Part shown: one piece after another, positions 7,964 through 15,917 of the stretch
Layout of the letters: each line of letters begins with the position of its first letter
How positions within the stretch are numbered: the stretch's first letter is position 1
DNA from: Photorhabdus khanii NC19
GTDB taxonomy: Bacteria; Pseudomonadota; Gammaproteobacteria; Enterobacterales; Enterobacteriaceae
Length of the DNA stretch: 54,259 bases
Assembly (NCBI RefSeq): GCF_000517265.1
Contig: NZ_AYSJ01000013.1
Span: forward strand, 643,037 to 697,295
Direction of reading: 5' to 3'
Notes under the pieces: generated by a model
Seen by the model: only the letters and a program-made list of their open reading frames with translations
Told to the model about the DNA's origin: nothing
The model's database searches: none
Position numbers and translations under genes: made by a program

Positions 7964-8947
7964 TCATGCTCCCAAATAAATTATGGGTATCATACTGACA
8001 TTGAGCGGGCGATTTTCATTTGCCGTTGGCACTACTCTTGAAGCATCAAAAGTGGCATATGCGAATTTGGCATATTCATCAGGAGCATTCTTTTTCATAA
8101 TACTTGCTTGGGAGGTCGCATTAACACCATAAAATGCTCCGCTAGTACGAGCAATAAGCCCATCATGCCACAACCCCACATCACCTGTAATATTTCTAAT
8201 CGTATCGCCTTGTATCACACCAGGATTCAAACCCGCACGCATGAATACCCCTCTCCCATCAACAAACAGATTAGGAAGATTGATTTTATCGCCATTCTGC
8301 TTAATTCCCCATGCTGCCTTATATGCATCTGATAAATTATTCAATGATCTACCAATAATTGAATCAATCGCATAAATATCACCATTCGCAATATACTCTC
8401 CTTTAGCCAAATCTGATGCTGGATGTGCAGATAAATAGATATCTCCTGGGCGTTTCGCTCCGACATCAATCGCAGAAATAGTAATATCTTCAGACAATGC
8501 CTTCCCGTTGACTTTCCGATTATTAGGTACTCTGCCATTAATATTTCCAAGCAACGAATTTACTATTTCTTTAACAAGCTTTTGCGTAACAGCCAATGTA
8601 TCGCTATCACCAACCACATTGGTAAGTTGAACAATACCTTTTTGTGTTAATGAAGCATTGGGAACTCCTGTTATGAATTTTTGCTCTAAGGCTTTATTTA
8701 ATTGTAGAGTGAGTTTGGGTATATCACCGTCATCCAAAACATTCTCACCAGATTGTGTCGCAATAAAATCAGCTACAACAGACGATATTGTTGACGCTTG
8801 ACGCAATACTTTATTTAACACATGAGTGGTAACAGTATATGGTGGGAATCCAGTCGGCAATTCTGAACTTACTTCATATAATTGCTGACTTACTACATTA
8901 GCATTATTACTAATAGAAAAAGCTTTGAAATCATTCTTAGGGCTCAT
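7964..8947 (-). CDS. Phage tail-fibre/collar protein (fibre paralogue 5)
   Basis: A 327-residue fibre. Residues 1-92 are the attachment module and 98-165 tail-fibre repeats (ASLTQKGIVQLTN, DTLAVTQKLVKEI, VNGKALSEDITISAIDVGA). The rest is a collar-type tip (RPGDIYLSAHP, KINLPNLFVDGRGVFMRAG, GDTIRNITGD) ending in the RVVPTANENRPLNVS element, as in fibre 1. It is the first gene of the array in the direction of transcription, so the long gap 8948-9960 probably separates the array from the YadA-like gene. Confidence 0.85.
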   Translation of the reverse strand: MSPKNDFKAFSISNNANVVSQQLYEVSSELPTGFPPYTVTTHVLNKVLRQASTISSVVADFIATQSGENVLDDGDIPKLTLQLNKALEQKFITGVPNASLTQKGIVQLTNVVGDSDTLAVTQKLVKEIVNSLLGNINGRVPNNRKVNGKALSEDITISAIDVGAKRPGDIYLSAHPASDLAKGEYIANGDIYAIDSIIGRSLNNLSDAYKAAWGIKQNGDKINLPNLFVDGRGVFMRAGLNPGVIQGDTIRNITGDVGLWHDGLIARTSGAFYGVNATSQASIMKKNAPDEYAKFAYATFDASRVVPTANENRPLNVSMIPIIYLGA

Positions 8948-9960
8948 ATATACTCCTTAAATCAAATAATATTATTTCATAAGTAATATATTTAATTACC
9001 GAAAAAAGTCCCCAGTAATTCATGTCAACCATAGTCTAGTTTGAATGAATAATAATGAAATATCTTTATAAATTAAATGATCAATTATTTTTATATGATT
9101 AGCGACAATAAATAACCCAACATATTGAAATTAAAAACATACCAAAAATAAAACATACCTATTGTATTAAAACTAAACTTCTAAACACTATTCGTCATTA
9201 TTCTATTTACTCAAGTATATCAGTGTATAGTTCATAATTCACTGACCTAATTATTAATATTCTATATTTCTATGAAAGCATTTCGTTTATTTATCATTTA
9301 ATACTGATATAACAACGAGATTGTTTTATTATTTTCACGCCTCTGACAAATATCAATATATAATTCATCAAAATAAATTATATATAAACCCTACTCAATC
9401 CGTTGAGATTTATCATATTAGTTCTATAGTAATTTCCAGTCCCGTACTACCTTGACTTGGCAAGGTCTTAACGAATTTATAAGCGATTCTCCAAACACCA
9501 GCAAGCAGACCTAACGACGACTTTCGTTAACTTCGCGTCGGTATTTCCTCTCCTTTACCTTACCGCGTCTACACCACCGCTCGGCATTCCATCTCCGTAA
9601 GATGCGAGCCTCCTGTTACTCAAAGCACCATGCAAAATTATTTTAATATTTAAAATAATTTTTAAAAACAACTTGACTCTGAAGTTTTTCTGATTAAAAT
9701 TACAGTCAGAATTTAGATTTTCGTGAGACAAATCACATTTTACCCATAAAGAGAACCTATCATGAAATCTGTCAAATCTTTTATATCGAGTGTTCACAGT
9801 GTTGTTATTTATCTGTCAACACCTCGTTTTCTTTAAGTTTTTATCCGATGAGTGGAAGGCCAGTTTCGAACTGGCTTTTATGCTGCGGAACGGGTCAAAT
9901 TATCTACCCTATATTCTTGGCCTGACGACCAAGAATATATAAAACAATAGTTAGATGATA
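8948..9960. other. Non-coding kilobase between fibre array and YadA-like gene
   Basis: No convincing gene. The first 200 bases are the fibre 5 leader, with the conserved ACTAGACTATGG motif at about 9025-9044 on the minus strand. From about 9421 to 9640 the composition becomes clearly richer in G and C, with several potential stems. At 9859-9875 is the palindrome GCCAGTT-TCG-AACTGGC followed by TTTTA, terminator-like for plus-strand transcription. An 80-codon minus frame across 9555-9797 looks accidental. Confidence 0.5.
9911..9938 (-). repeat. Perfect 10-bp stem-loop downstream of YadA-like gene
   Basis: ATATTCTTGG and CCAAGAATAT are separated by eight bases, 22 bases after the stop at 9961. 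It probably acts in 3'-end formation or mRNA protection for that gene, though no T-run follows on the minus strand. Confidence 0.5.
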
Positions 9961-10599
9961 TTAATAACTTAATGCATCAAGAAGTCGTTTCTTCAATAAT
10001 GCGACATCATCCACACTATTCTGAACCAGCAGAGTAAGATTAGCTATATCACTTTCCAGAGATTGAATCTTCTCTTCCAATTCCTTATTCTTTGCATCCA
10101 ATAATATATCAATCCTTGCCGATTCAGCATATACCTGCTGACCATTAACCGCCTCAGTACTGTGATTTGAAATATCCCCAGCTGCAACATGTATAATCTT
10201 ACGTTCATGGCCCGTTTTTCCTACAGAAACAACATTCGGTTTATTAGCAATAGAATCTGCACCTAATGCAACGCTCCCTTGTTCTGTTGCAGAGGAGTGT
10301 TGACCAATCGCCACTGCCTGAGCCGCACTGGCAATCACCTTTTGTCCCAAAGCGATAGAAGCCAGGCCATTGGATACAGAATCAGCACCAATCGCAATGG
10401 GCCAAACGACTTTCGTATCACCTTGTTTACCCGCAATTTGATTTTGCCCAATGGCAATAGCCGCTTCACTGATTGTTTTAGAATTTCGGGGGGAAGCACC
10501 AATTGCGATAGAATGTACTGCCGGTGCTTCTGCATGTCCAAGTACAACTGAATCTTTACCTGTTGTTTGTTCAGCTATATTGGTATTTTCAATAGACAT
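9961..10599 (-). CDS. Anchorless YadA-head-repeat protein
   Basis: A 212-residue protein with at least six YadA/Hep-Hag head repeats (SIAIGAS, AIAIGQN, PIAIGADS, SIALGQK, AVAIGQH, SVALGADS) at residues about 30-120. A YadA neck follows (SVGKTGHERKIIHVAAGDIS, then STEAVNGQQVYA) at about 126-158, and then a heptad-rich coiled coil to the end. In trimeric autotransporters this head-neck-stalk order is followed by a 70-residue beta-barrel anchor and preceded by a long signal peptide. Both are absent here, and the protein starts MSIENTNIAEQTTGKDS. It therefore cannot be a classical autotransporter. Next to the fibre array it may be a trimeric fibre or tip element (inference), or a relic of an adhesin. 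Confidence 0.75.
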   Translation of the reverse strand: MSIENTNIAEQTTGKDSVVLGHAEAPAVHSIAIGASPRNSKTISEAAIAIGQNQIAGKQGDTKVVWPIAIGADSVSNGLASIALGQKVIASAAQAVAIGQHSSATEQGSVALGADSIANKPNVVSVGKTGHERKIIHVAAGDISNHSTEAVNGQQVYAESARIDILLDAKNKELEEKIQSLESDIANLTLLVQNSVDDVALLKKRLLDALSY

Positions 10600-10911
10600 A
10601 TTGAACCTCTTAATTTATAAATTAAATAATCATGCGTTGTTTGAAACTTAATAAAATATTCAACAGAATGCAATATAAATTACGTGATCTCATTTCACAT
10701 ATTAAAACTTAAATTAACGTTATATTTTTTCCACCGACAATATTAGATATAAATCCCAACTTGTAAATAAACTAAAATTATTGGATGGTGTAATACATTG
10801 CATGGAATTTATTTAATGTATTATCAAGCTTTATTGATTATATATTCAATAAAGCTCATTACAACCAGTCAATTAATATGAAAGTGATTAATTGATTTTC
10901 ATATAATTAAC
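10600..10911. other. Intergenic region with three AT-rich hairpins
   Basis: Three inverted repeats follow one another downstream of cobO: 10791-10823 (TAATACATT / AATGTATTA), 10827-10856 (AGCTTTATTG / CAATAAAGCT, perfect 10 bp) and 10876-10904 (ATATGAAA / TTTCATAT). At least one probably ends cobO transcription. The remainder is the leader of the YadA-like gene, with an AAGAGGT ribosome site before 10599. No gene is seen. Confidence 0.5.
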
Positions 10912-11472
10912 CTACTCAGTGAAAACATGTTTTACAAGGCGCATTTCACTAACAGTATCAGCCAGTTCAATTAATTCAGCAGGGTAATCTTGTCCGGTAA
11001 TAATTACGGTCTGATTAATGGGCCGCTCGTTTAGTGCTTTGATAATTTTATCAAGCAACAGATAACCACTATTTATCATACAAGCCAATTCACTAAGCAC
11101 TACCAATGATAACGCAGGGTCACGCATCATTCGCAGCGCATGTTGCCAAACACCCGTGCAAGCAGCTATTTCCTTAGCATGATTTTGCATTTCCCCAGTC
11201 AATTCTATCGGCATGAGTTGACACTCTAATCCATGTTGTTCCAGCAAAGCACCTTCACCGGCTGACCATCTTCCTTTAACAAACTGGATAACCCCGGCCT
11301 TTAATCCATGCCCCAACGCCCGTGTAACCGTTCCCATAGCAGCAGTTGTTTTCCCTTTACCATTGCCGGTATAGATGATTACGATCCCACGGTTCTCCTG
11401 AGCCGCCGCAACTTGTGCCATAAATCTCTCTTTTTGCCGCTGTTTCCTCTGTCTATACCGCTCCTCACTCAT
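10912..11472 (-). CDS. cobO: Corrinoid adenosyltransferase (CobO/BtuR family)
   Basis: A 186-residue ATP:co(I)rrinoid adenosyltransferase, which attaches the 5'-deoxyadenosyl ligand to the cobalt. It has the P-loop YTGNGKGKTTAA near residues 34-46, QFVKGRWSAGE, and the family C-terminus ALNERP..QTVIITG then ELADTVSEMRLVKH. The start is the ATG of MSEERYRQ, as in E. coli BtuR, with GGAG eight bases upstream; a GTG nine bases earlier overlaps that site. Two oddities: the usual LDEL segment reads LSEL (Asp to Ser), and the C-terminus stops after VKHVFTE, about ten residues shorter than BtuR. It is the last gene of the cobA-cobD-cysG-cobO block. Confidence 0.9.
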   Translation of the reverse strand: MSEERYRQRKQRQKERFMAQVAAAQENRGIVIIYTGNGKGKTTAAMGTVTRALGHGLKAGVIQFVKGRWSAGEGALLEQHGLECQLMPIELTGEMQNHAKEIAACTGVWQHALRMMRDPALSLVVLSELACMINSGYLLLDKIIKALNERPINQTVIITGQDYPAELIELADTVSEMRLVKHVFTE

Positions 11473-11490
11473 TTTTATCACTCCAGTATG

Positions 11491-12174
11491 TTAGTCAGTC
11501 AAAGAGCGACTATCTGTTTTGTTCGTATCTGCTTGAGATAACTCAGAGAATAGTGTTTCTGTCACACGATCAACTTGTTGACGATCTTGACTGATCAACG
11601 ATTCCGTCAACGACTCACTGGTAAAAAACTGTTCCCAAAAGTGACGACGTGCCGCCAGATGATGAAAATGCTGTTTTACCCGCTGGCGAAGTGTCCCGCC
11701 GTAAGCAGCCAGACGGCCAAGATGCATCGGTAACAACCGTTCCAGTTTTTCACGCAATAACCTGACCAATACCGGCGCATTACCCCCAGAGGAGATAGCA
11801 ATTACCACCGGCGAGCGATCAATGACCGACGGTGTAATAAAACTTGCCTGTTGTGGTTCATCCACTACATTGCAGAAAATACGGCGATCCGTCGCACAAT
11901 CACTGACATAACCATTAACGGCTGCATCATTGGTCGCAGCAATCACCAACCAGCAGAAATCAAGCCAATGAGGCTCAAATTCACCACGGATCAGTGTCAC
12001 TTGACCCGCATCTTCCCAAATCTGGAATTGCGCAGTGAATTCCCTTGCATTAACCAGCAGACGCGCACCGGCATCCAATAATAGATGCGCTTTGCGTTCG
12101 GCCACCTTACCTCCCCCAACCAACAGACAGGTTTTATCCCGAATCTGACAAAACATCGGCAAATAATCCAACAT
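11491..12174 (-). CDS. Precorrin-2 dehydrogenase / sirohydrochlorin ferrochelatase (CysG N-terminal half)
   Basis: A 227-residue protein that matches only the first half of enteric CysG. The NAD loop is GGGKVAERK at 20-28, the catalytic Asp is in FCNVVDEP (residue 105), and the SSGG segment with the Ser at 128 is present, followed by the dimerisation helices ([20 protein letters not shown]). The methyltransferase half is not fused but encoded separately as cobA at 13397-14182, with cobD between. It oxidises precorrin-2 to sirohydrochlorin, the substrate of CbiK, and may also make siroheme. The last 30 residues are family-atypical and polar. It is 18 bases upstream of cobO. Confidence 0.88.
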   Translation of the reverse strand: MLDYLPMFCQIRDKTCLLVGGGKVAERKAHLLLDAGARLLVNAREFTAQFQIWEDAGQVTLIRGEFEPHWLDFCWLVIAATNDAAVNGYVSDCATDRRIFCNVVDEPQQASFITPSVIDRSPVVIAISSGGNAPVLVRLLREKLERLLPMHLGRLAAYGGTLRQRVKQHFHHLAARRHFWEQFFTSESLTESLISQDRQQVDRVTETLFSELSQADTNKTDSRSLTD

Positions 12175-12291
12175 GATCCCCTCTCCTCAGCTAGCGCACG
12201 CCACCCGGTATCATGATCAGCAAATGCTGATTCTCACCCATCAAGAATCCACCCTTGAATAAGTTCACCGCACGATGCGGGACAGCAAGTT

Positions 12292-13365
12292 TCAGCCATA
12301 ACCCAATACCTGACGTAACGCCAATACCAACCGATGATTATCATGCTTGCCCTTTATGGCAACCCGGTAATGATCAGCACTCAAACCTGGATAGTTAGCG
12401 CAATGGCGGATAAGTATTCGGTGTTTCAACAACGCTTGCTGGAGATCGATTTCCGGGCGCAGACAACGTAAGAAAATATAATTCGCCGCGGGAGGCCAGA
12501 CACATAATTCCGGCAACGCAACTAATGCCTGATAGAGCCAACGTTGCTGCTGTGCCAGCCAACGGTGTGTTGCCTGAATGTAAGCTTTATCATTGAAAAC
12601 GATTTCACCGGCCAATGCCGCAAAAGCATTAATGGTCCACGGTTCCCGCCTGCATTTCATCTCCCGAATACCGGCTACATCACCGCTGACCAGATAGCCA
12701 AGACGTAATCCCGGAATAGCAAAAAACTTGGTTAATGAGCGCAAAATATAGAGGTGAGGATAATGGGCTATCTTGGGAATAAATCCGGCAGCATCCGGGA
12801 GAAAATCGATAAACGCTTCATCGACAATCAGCGCGATATTATGTTGGTGGCAACGTTCAAGCACCGCCTGTAACAGTTCAGCATCCGGCATCAGGCCGGT
12901 TGGGTTATTCGGGGTGGCAAGAAACAGGCAATCAGGGCGACAACGATCCAATGCCGCCAGCAAACACTCATCAGGCTGATAACCCTCTGTTTCACTCATC
13001 ACATAATCATCAATCTGGCAACCAACCCGCAGTAAAGCACGCCGATATTCAGCGAATCCCGGCATCAATAGCATGGCACGGCGCGGCTTAAGATAATTCA
13101 CTACCGCATAAATCAGTTCAGTAGCGCCGTTACCCGCTATCAGGTTTTCAGCGGTGCAATGATGAACATGCGCCAGCGCTGCATGTAATCGGCGATATTC
13201 GGTATCAGGGTAACATTCAGCACGTTGCAACTGATCGATAATGGCCGCTTTCAGGGATATCGGCATCCCCAGCGGATTAATATTAGCGCTGAAATCCGTT
13301 ATTTCCTCTGCTGTAACACCGATTTTCTGCGCCATTTCCAGCACATTGCCACCATGTTCGCTCAT
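12292..13365 (-). CDS. cobD: Threonine-phosphate decarboxylase CobD
   Basis: A 357-residue PLP enzyme that decarboxylates L-threonine-O-3-phosphate to (R)-1-amino-2-propanol phosphate, the linker CbiB attaches to the corrin ring. Visible motifs are DFSANINPLG near residue 25, the AGNGATELI cofactor loop, ATPNNPTG near 151, VDEAFIDF near 182 and the PLP lysine in SLTKFFAIPGLRLGY (about residue 214). Its N-terminus (EHGGN) matches the Salmonella enzyme. The ATG at 13365 was preferred to the TTG just before it. A 117-base gap separates it from the cysG-like gene. No threonine kinase (PduX) is visible in this window. Confidence 0.93.
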   Translation of the reverse strand: MSEHGGNVLEMAQKIGVTAEEITDFSANINPLGMPISLKAAIIDQLQRAECYPDTEYRRLHAALAHVHHCTAENLIAGNGATELIYAVVNYLKPRRAMLLMPGFAEYRRALLRVGCQIDDYVMSETEGYQPDECLLAALDRCRPDCLFLATPNNPTGLMPDAELLQAVLERCHQHNIALIVDEAFIDFLPDAAGFIPKIAHYPHLYILRSLTKFFAIPGLRLGYLVSGDVAGIREMKCRREPWTINAFAALAGEIVFNDKAYIQATHRWLAQQQRWLYQALVALPELCVWPPAANYIFLRCLRPEIDLQQALLKHRILIRHCANYPGLSADHYRVAIKGKHDNHRLVLALRQVLGYG

Positions 13366-13396
13366 CAAATGTCAAATCCACATGTTAAATAGAGAA

Positions 13397-14182
13397 TCAA
13401 AGTGCCATCAATGATGAAACGGAAGCTAGCAACAAACGCTCCCGGTGACAAACCAATGTTTCCCGCAGACGCACCACATCACCAATCACAATCAATGCCG
13501 GAGCCGTCAATCCCTGAGCGGCCACTTGCTGTGCCAGCGTTAGCAAAGTTGCACTGGCTACTTGCTGTTGCTGGTGGCTGGCATACATCACCACTGCCGC
13601 CGGTGTCGTCGGTGCTTTACCACCTGCAATAAGTTGCTCACAAATGCTCGCCAGTTGCGTCATTCCCATCAGGATCACCAGCGTCCCTTCCAGCTTTGCC
13701 AATGTCGCCCAATCCTGCGGCTCATTTCCCTGACGCAGATGGCCGGTAATAACATGAAAACCTGAAGCATAATCACGATGAGTCACAGGGATCCCAGCAC
13801 AAGCCAAACCACCAATTGATGAACTGATACCCGGTACAACTTCAAAAGGGATCTTCGCCAGTGCCAACGCTTCAGCCTCTTCACCACCACGGCCAAACAC
13901 ATAAGGATCGCCCCCTTTCAACCGGACAACATTTAACCCCTGTTGCGCGCACTCTACCAGGATCTGATTGATTTGCCGTTGCGGCACTGGGTGGTAATTC
14001 GGCGTTTTGCCGACGTTGATCATGTTGCAGCTATCAGGGGCTTCAGATAACAGATCCGGGCTGACTAACCGATCATATACCAGCGCATCAGCCTGACGAA
14101 TACAATGTAATCCTCTGACAGTAATCAGTGCCGCATCGCCAGGACCGGCACCTACCAACCAAACTTTTCCGCTATTCATCAT
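13397..14182 (-). CDS. cobA: Uroporphyrinogen-III C-methyltransferase
   Basis: A 261-residue SAM-dependent tetrapyrrole methylase that converts uroporphyrinogen III to precorrin-2, the branch point to B12 and siroheme. It has the N-terminal VGAGPGDAALITVRG loop, YDRLVS, VRLKGGDPYVFGRGGEEAEAL, VPGISSSIGGLACAGIPVTHRD, and the C-terminal APALIVIGDVVRLRE. It corresponds to the C-terminal half of CysG. Two adjacent ATGs (14182, 14179) follow AGGG with good spacing; the earlier GTG at 14191 overlaps that site. First gene of the minus-strand block, divergent from eutA. Confidence 0.92.
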   Translation of the reverse strand: MMNSGKVWLVGAGPGDAALITVRGLHCIRQADALVYDRLVSPDLLSEAPDSCNMINVGKTPNYHPVPQRQINQILVECAQQGLNVVRLKGGDPYVFGRGGEEAEALALAKIPFEVVPGISSSIGGLACAGIPVTHRDYASGFHVITGHLRQGNEPQDWATLAKLEGTLVILMGMTQLASICEQLIAGGKAPTTPAAVVMYASHQQQQVASATLLTLAQQVAAQGLTAPALIVIGDVVRLRETLVCHRERLLLASVSSLMAL

Positions 14183-14492
14183 TTTTCTCACCCTGTAACG
14201 AAAGTCTGTTAGAAGATATATTACCGATAGCCAGCAACACGATATGGTGTGAGATCAATAATTCTTCACTTTTGCTGATGTATTGATGATAACAATCTGT
14301 CCTGGCACATTTTGACTTATCTGTTTGTTTCTCCTGGGAACTTAGCCCTTCGCCTTGACCTACGCCATTTTTATTACAACCCCTGATGTTTTTGTGATTA
14401 CCGTTGAATTTTCGACCAAATTGCCGATATTTAATACTGATTTATAGAAAAAAATGCCAACATACGCCTTATTACAGACAAGAGGCGTAGCT
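14183..14492. other. Divergent cobA/eutA promoter region
   Basis: 310 bases between divergently transcribed cobA and eutA. No cobalamin-riboswitch B12 box (GCCACTG) was found on either strand, and no regulator gene lies next to it. A TTGAT near 14283 lacks the second FNR half-site. I see no feature I would name. Confidence 0.4.
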
Positions 14493-15905
14493 ATGGAGGT
14501 CAAGGAATTATTCAGTGTCGGTATTGATATTGGTACCACCACCACACAAGTGATCTTTTCGTGTCTGTCACTGGTGAACCGGGCAGCCGTATCACAAGTA
14601 CCACGCTATGAGTTTGTTCGGCGCGAGATTATCTGGCAAAGCCCGGTGTTATTTACTCCCGTGGATTTCGCTGGACAACTGCGTGAAGACGAACTGCTCA
14701 ACTTAATTCAGGCGCAATATCAGGCAGCAGGCATCGATCCGGAAAACATCGATTCCGGAGCGGTGATCATTACCGGTGAAACCGCTAAAACCTGTAACGC
14801 ACGTCCTGCGGTCATGACACTGGCCCAGAAACTGGGGGATTTTGTTGTGGCAACAGCCGGGCCACATCTGGAATCAGTGATCGCGGGTTTTGGTTCCGGC
14901 GCTCAGGCACTATCACAACAGAAGATGGCCAGAGTGCTCAACATTGACATTGGCGGCGGCACAGCAAACTACGCGCTGTTCGATGCCGGACGACTGGTCG
15001 CCTCCGCTTGCCTAAATGTCGGCGGTCGCTTATTGGAAACCGATCCTCAAGGAAAAGTCTTACGGGCACATCCGCCCGGAACGCTCATCGTTCATTCTCT
15101 GTTTGGTGAAAACACAGATGTTCAACATCTGACAGCCACACAAATACAACAGATTGCCGCCCGAATGTCACAGTTGCTATGGGAAGTCGCCGTCGGGCAT
15201 CTCACCCCACTGGCACGGCAATTGCTGATGACTGAACCACTACCAAACTGTAACGAACTCTATGCTGTCACCCTCTCCGGCGGTGTAGGTGAATGTTATC
15301 GTCAAGCGTCAGACAGTGACCTATTCCGTTTTCACGATCTAGGGCCACTACTGGCGAACGCGATTCATCATGATCCTAATTTCACCAAGCTACCGCTGCA
15401 AGTCCCAAAACAAACCGTCCGCGCCACCGTGATTGGCGCCGGCGCTCATACATTATCACTATCCGGCAGCACTATCTGGCTTGATACGCTGTCGCTGCCT
15501 CTGTGCAACATCCCTGTGGTTCATCCTGGAACAGAGGTCACTGAATCACTGACAGAAGCCTGGCTGCGAGCACTAACACAAATGGACCTCGACCCACAAC
15601 AAGATCTGTATGCCCTGGCTCTGCCCGATGCCCTGCCAGTCAATTATGCCGCAGTACAAACATGCATCACCGCTTTACAGGATTTTACCGAACGCTATCC
15701 CTCTTCCCATCCGCTGCTGATCGTTGCCGGTCAAGACTTTGGTAAAGCACTGGGTATGCTGCTGCATCCTCTGATGGGAGAACGGCCACTGGCGGTAATT
15801 GACGAAGTGATTACCCACACCGGAGATTATATCGATATTGGGGTTCCATTATTTGGTGGCGCCGTCGTTCCCGTTACCATCAAATCACTGGCTTTTCCTT
15901 CCTGA
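14493..15905 (+). CDS. eutA: Ethanolamine ammonia-lyase reactivase EutA
   Basis: A 470-residue ASKHA-fold chaperone that exchanges damaged cobalamin on EutBC for fresh adenosylcobalamin using ATP. It has phosphate-binding motifs SVGIDIGTTTTQVIF at the N-terminus and LNIDIGGGTANYALFD near residue 150, plus TLSGGVGECYR. The C-terminus YIDIGVPLFGGAVVPVTIKS closely follows E. coli EutA (467 residues). The start at 14493 (MEVKELFSVGID) has AGAGG seven bases upstream. A longer ATG at 14454 adds 13 residues not expected in the family. It is the first gene of eutABC; no eutR, eutH, eutE or shell genes are nearby. Confidence 0.93.
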   Translation: MEVKELFSVGIDIGTTTTQVIFSCLSLVNRAAVSQVPRYEFVRREIIWQSPVLFTPVDFAGQLREDELLNLIQAQYQAAGIDPENIDSGAVIITGETAKTCNARPAVMTLAQKLGDFVVATAGPHLESVIAGFGSGAQALSQQKMARVLNIDIGGGTANYALFDAGRLVASACLNVGGRLLETDPQGKVLRAHPPGTLIVHSLFGENTDVQHLTATQIQQIAARMSQLLWEVAVGHLTPLARQLLMTEPLPNCNELYAVTLSGGVGECYRQASDSDLFRFHDLGPLLANAIHHDPNFTKLPLQVPKQTVRATVIGAGAHTLSLSGSTIWLDTLSLPLCNIPVVHPGTEVTESLTEAWLRALTQMDLDPQQDLYALALPDALPVNYAAVQTCITALQDFTERYPSSHPLLIVAGQDFGKALGMLLHPLMGERPLAVIDEVITHTGDYIDIGVPLFGGAVVPVTIKSLAFPS

Positions 15906-15917
15906 GAGAGCGTAAAC

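Noticed and set aside
9555-9797. An 80-codon minus-strand frame
   Set aside because: Its composition changes abruptly in the middle, and there is no ribosome site or family; the G+C-rich part is better seen as structured non-coding DNA.
1-10599. A complete prophage or tailocin
   Set aside because: Only fibres and assembly proteins are present; no sheath, tube, baseplate, lysis, capsid or integrase genes were found in the window.
14283-14296. Possible FNR site in the cobA/eutA region
   Set aside because: Only the TTGAT half is present; the second half matches two of five bases.
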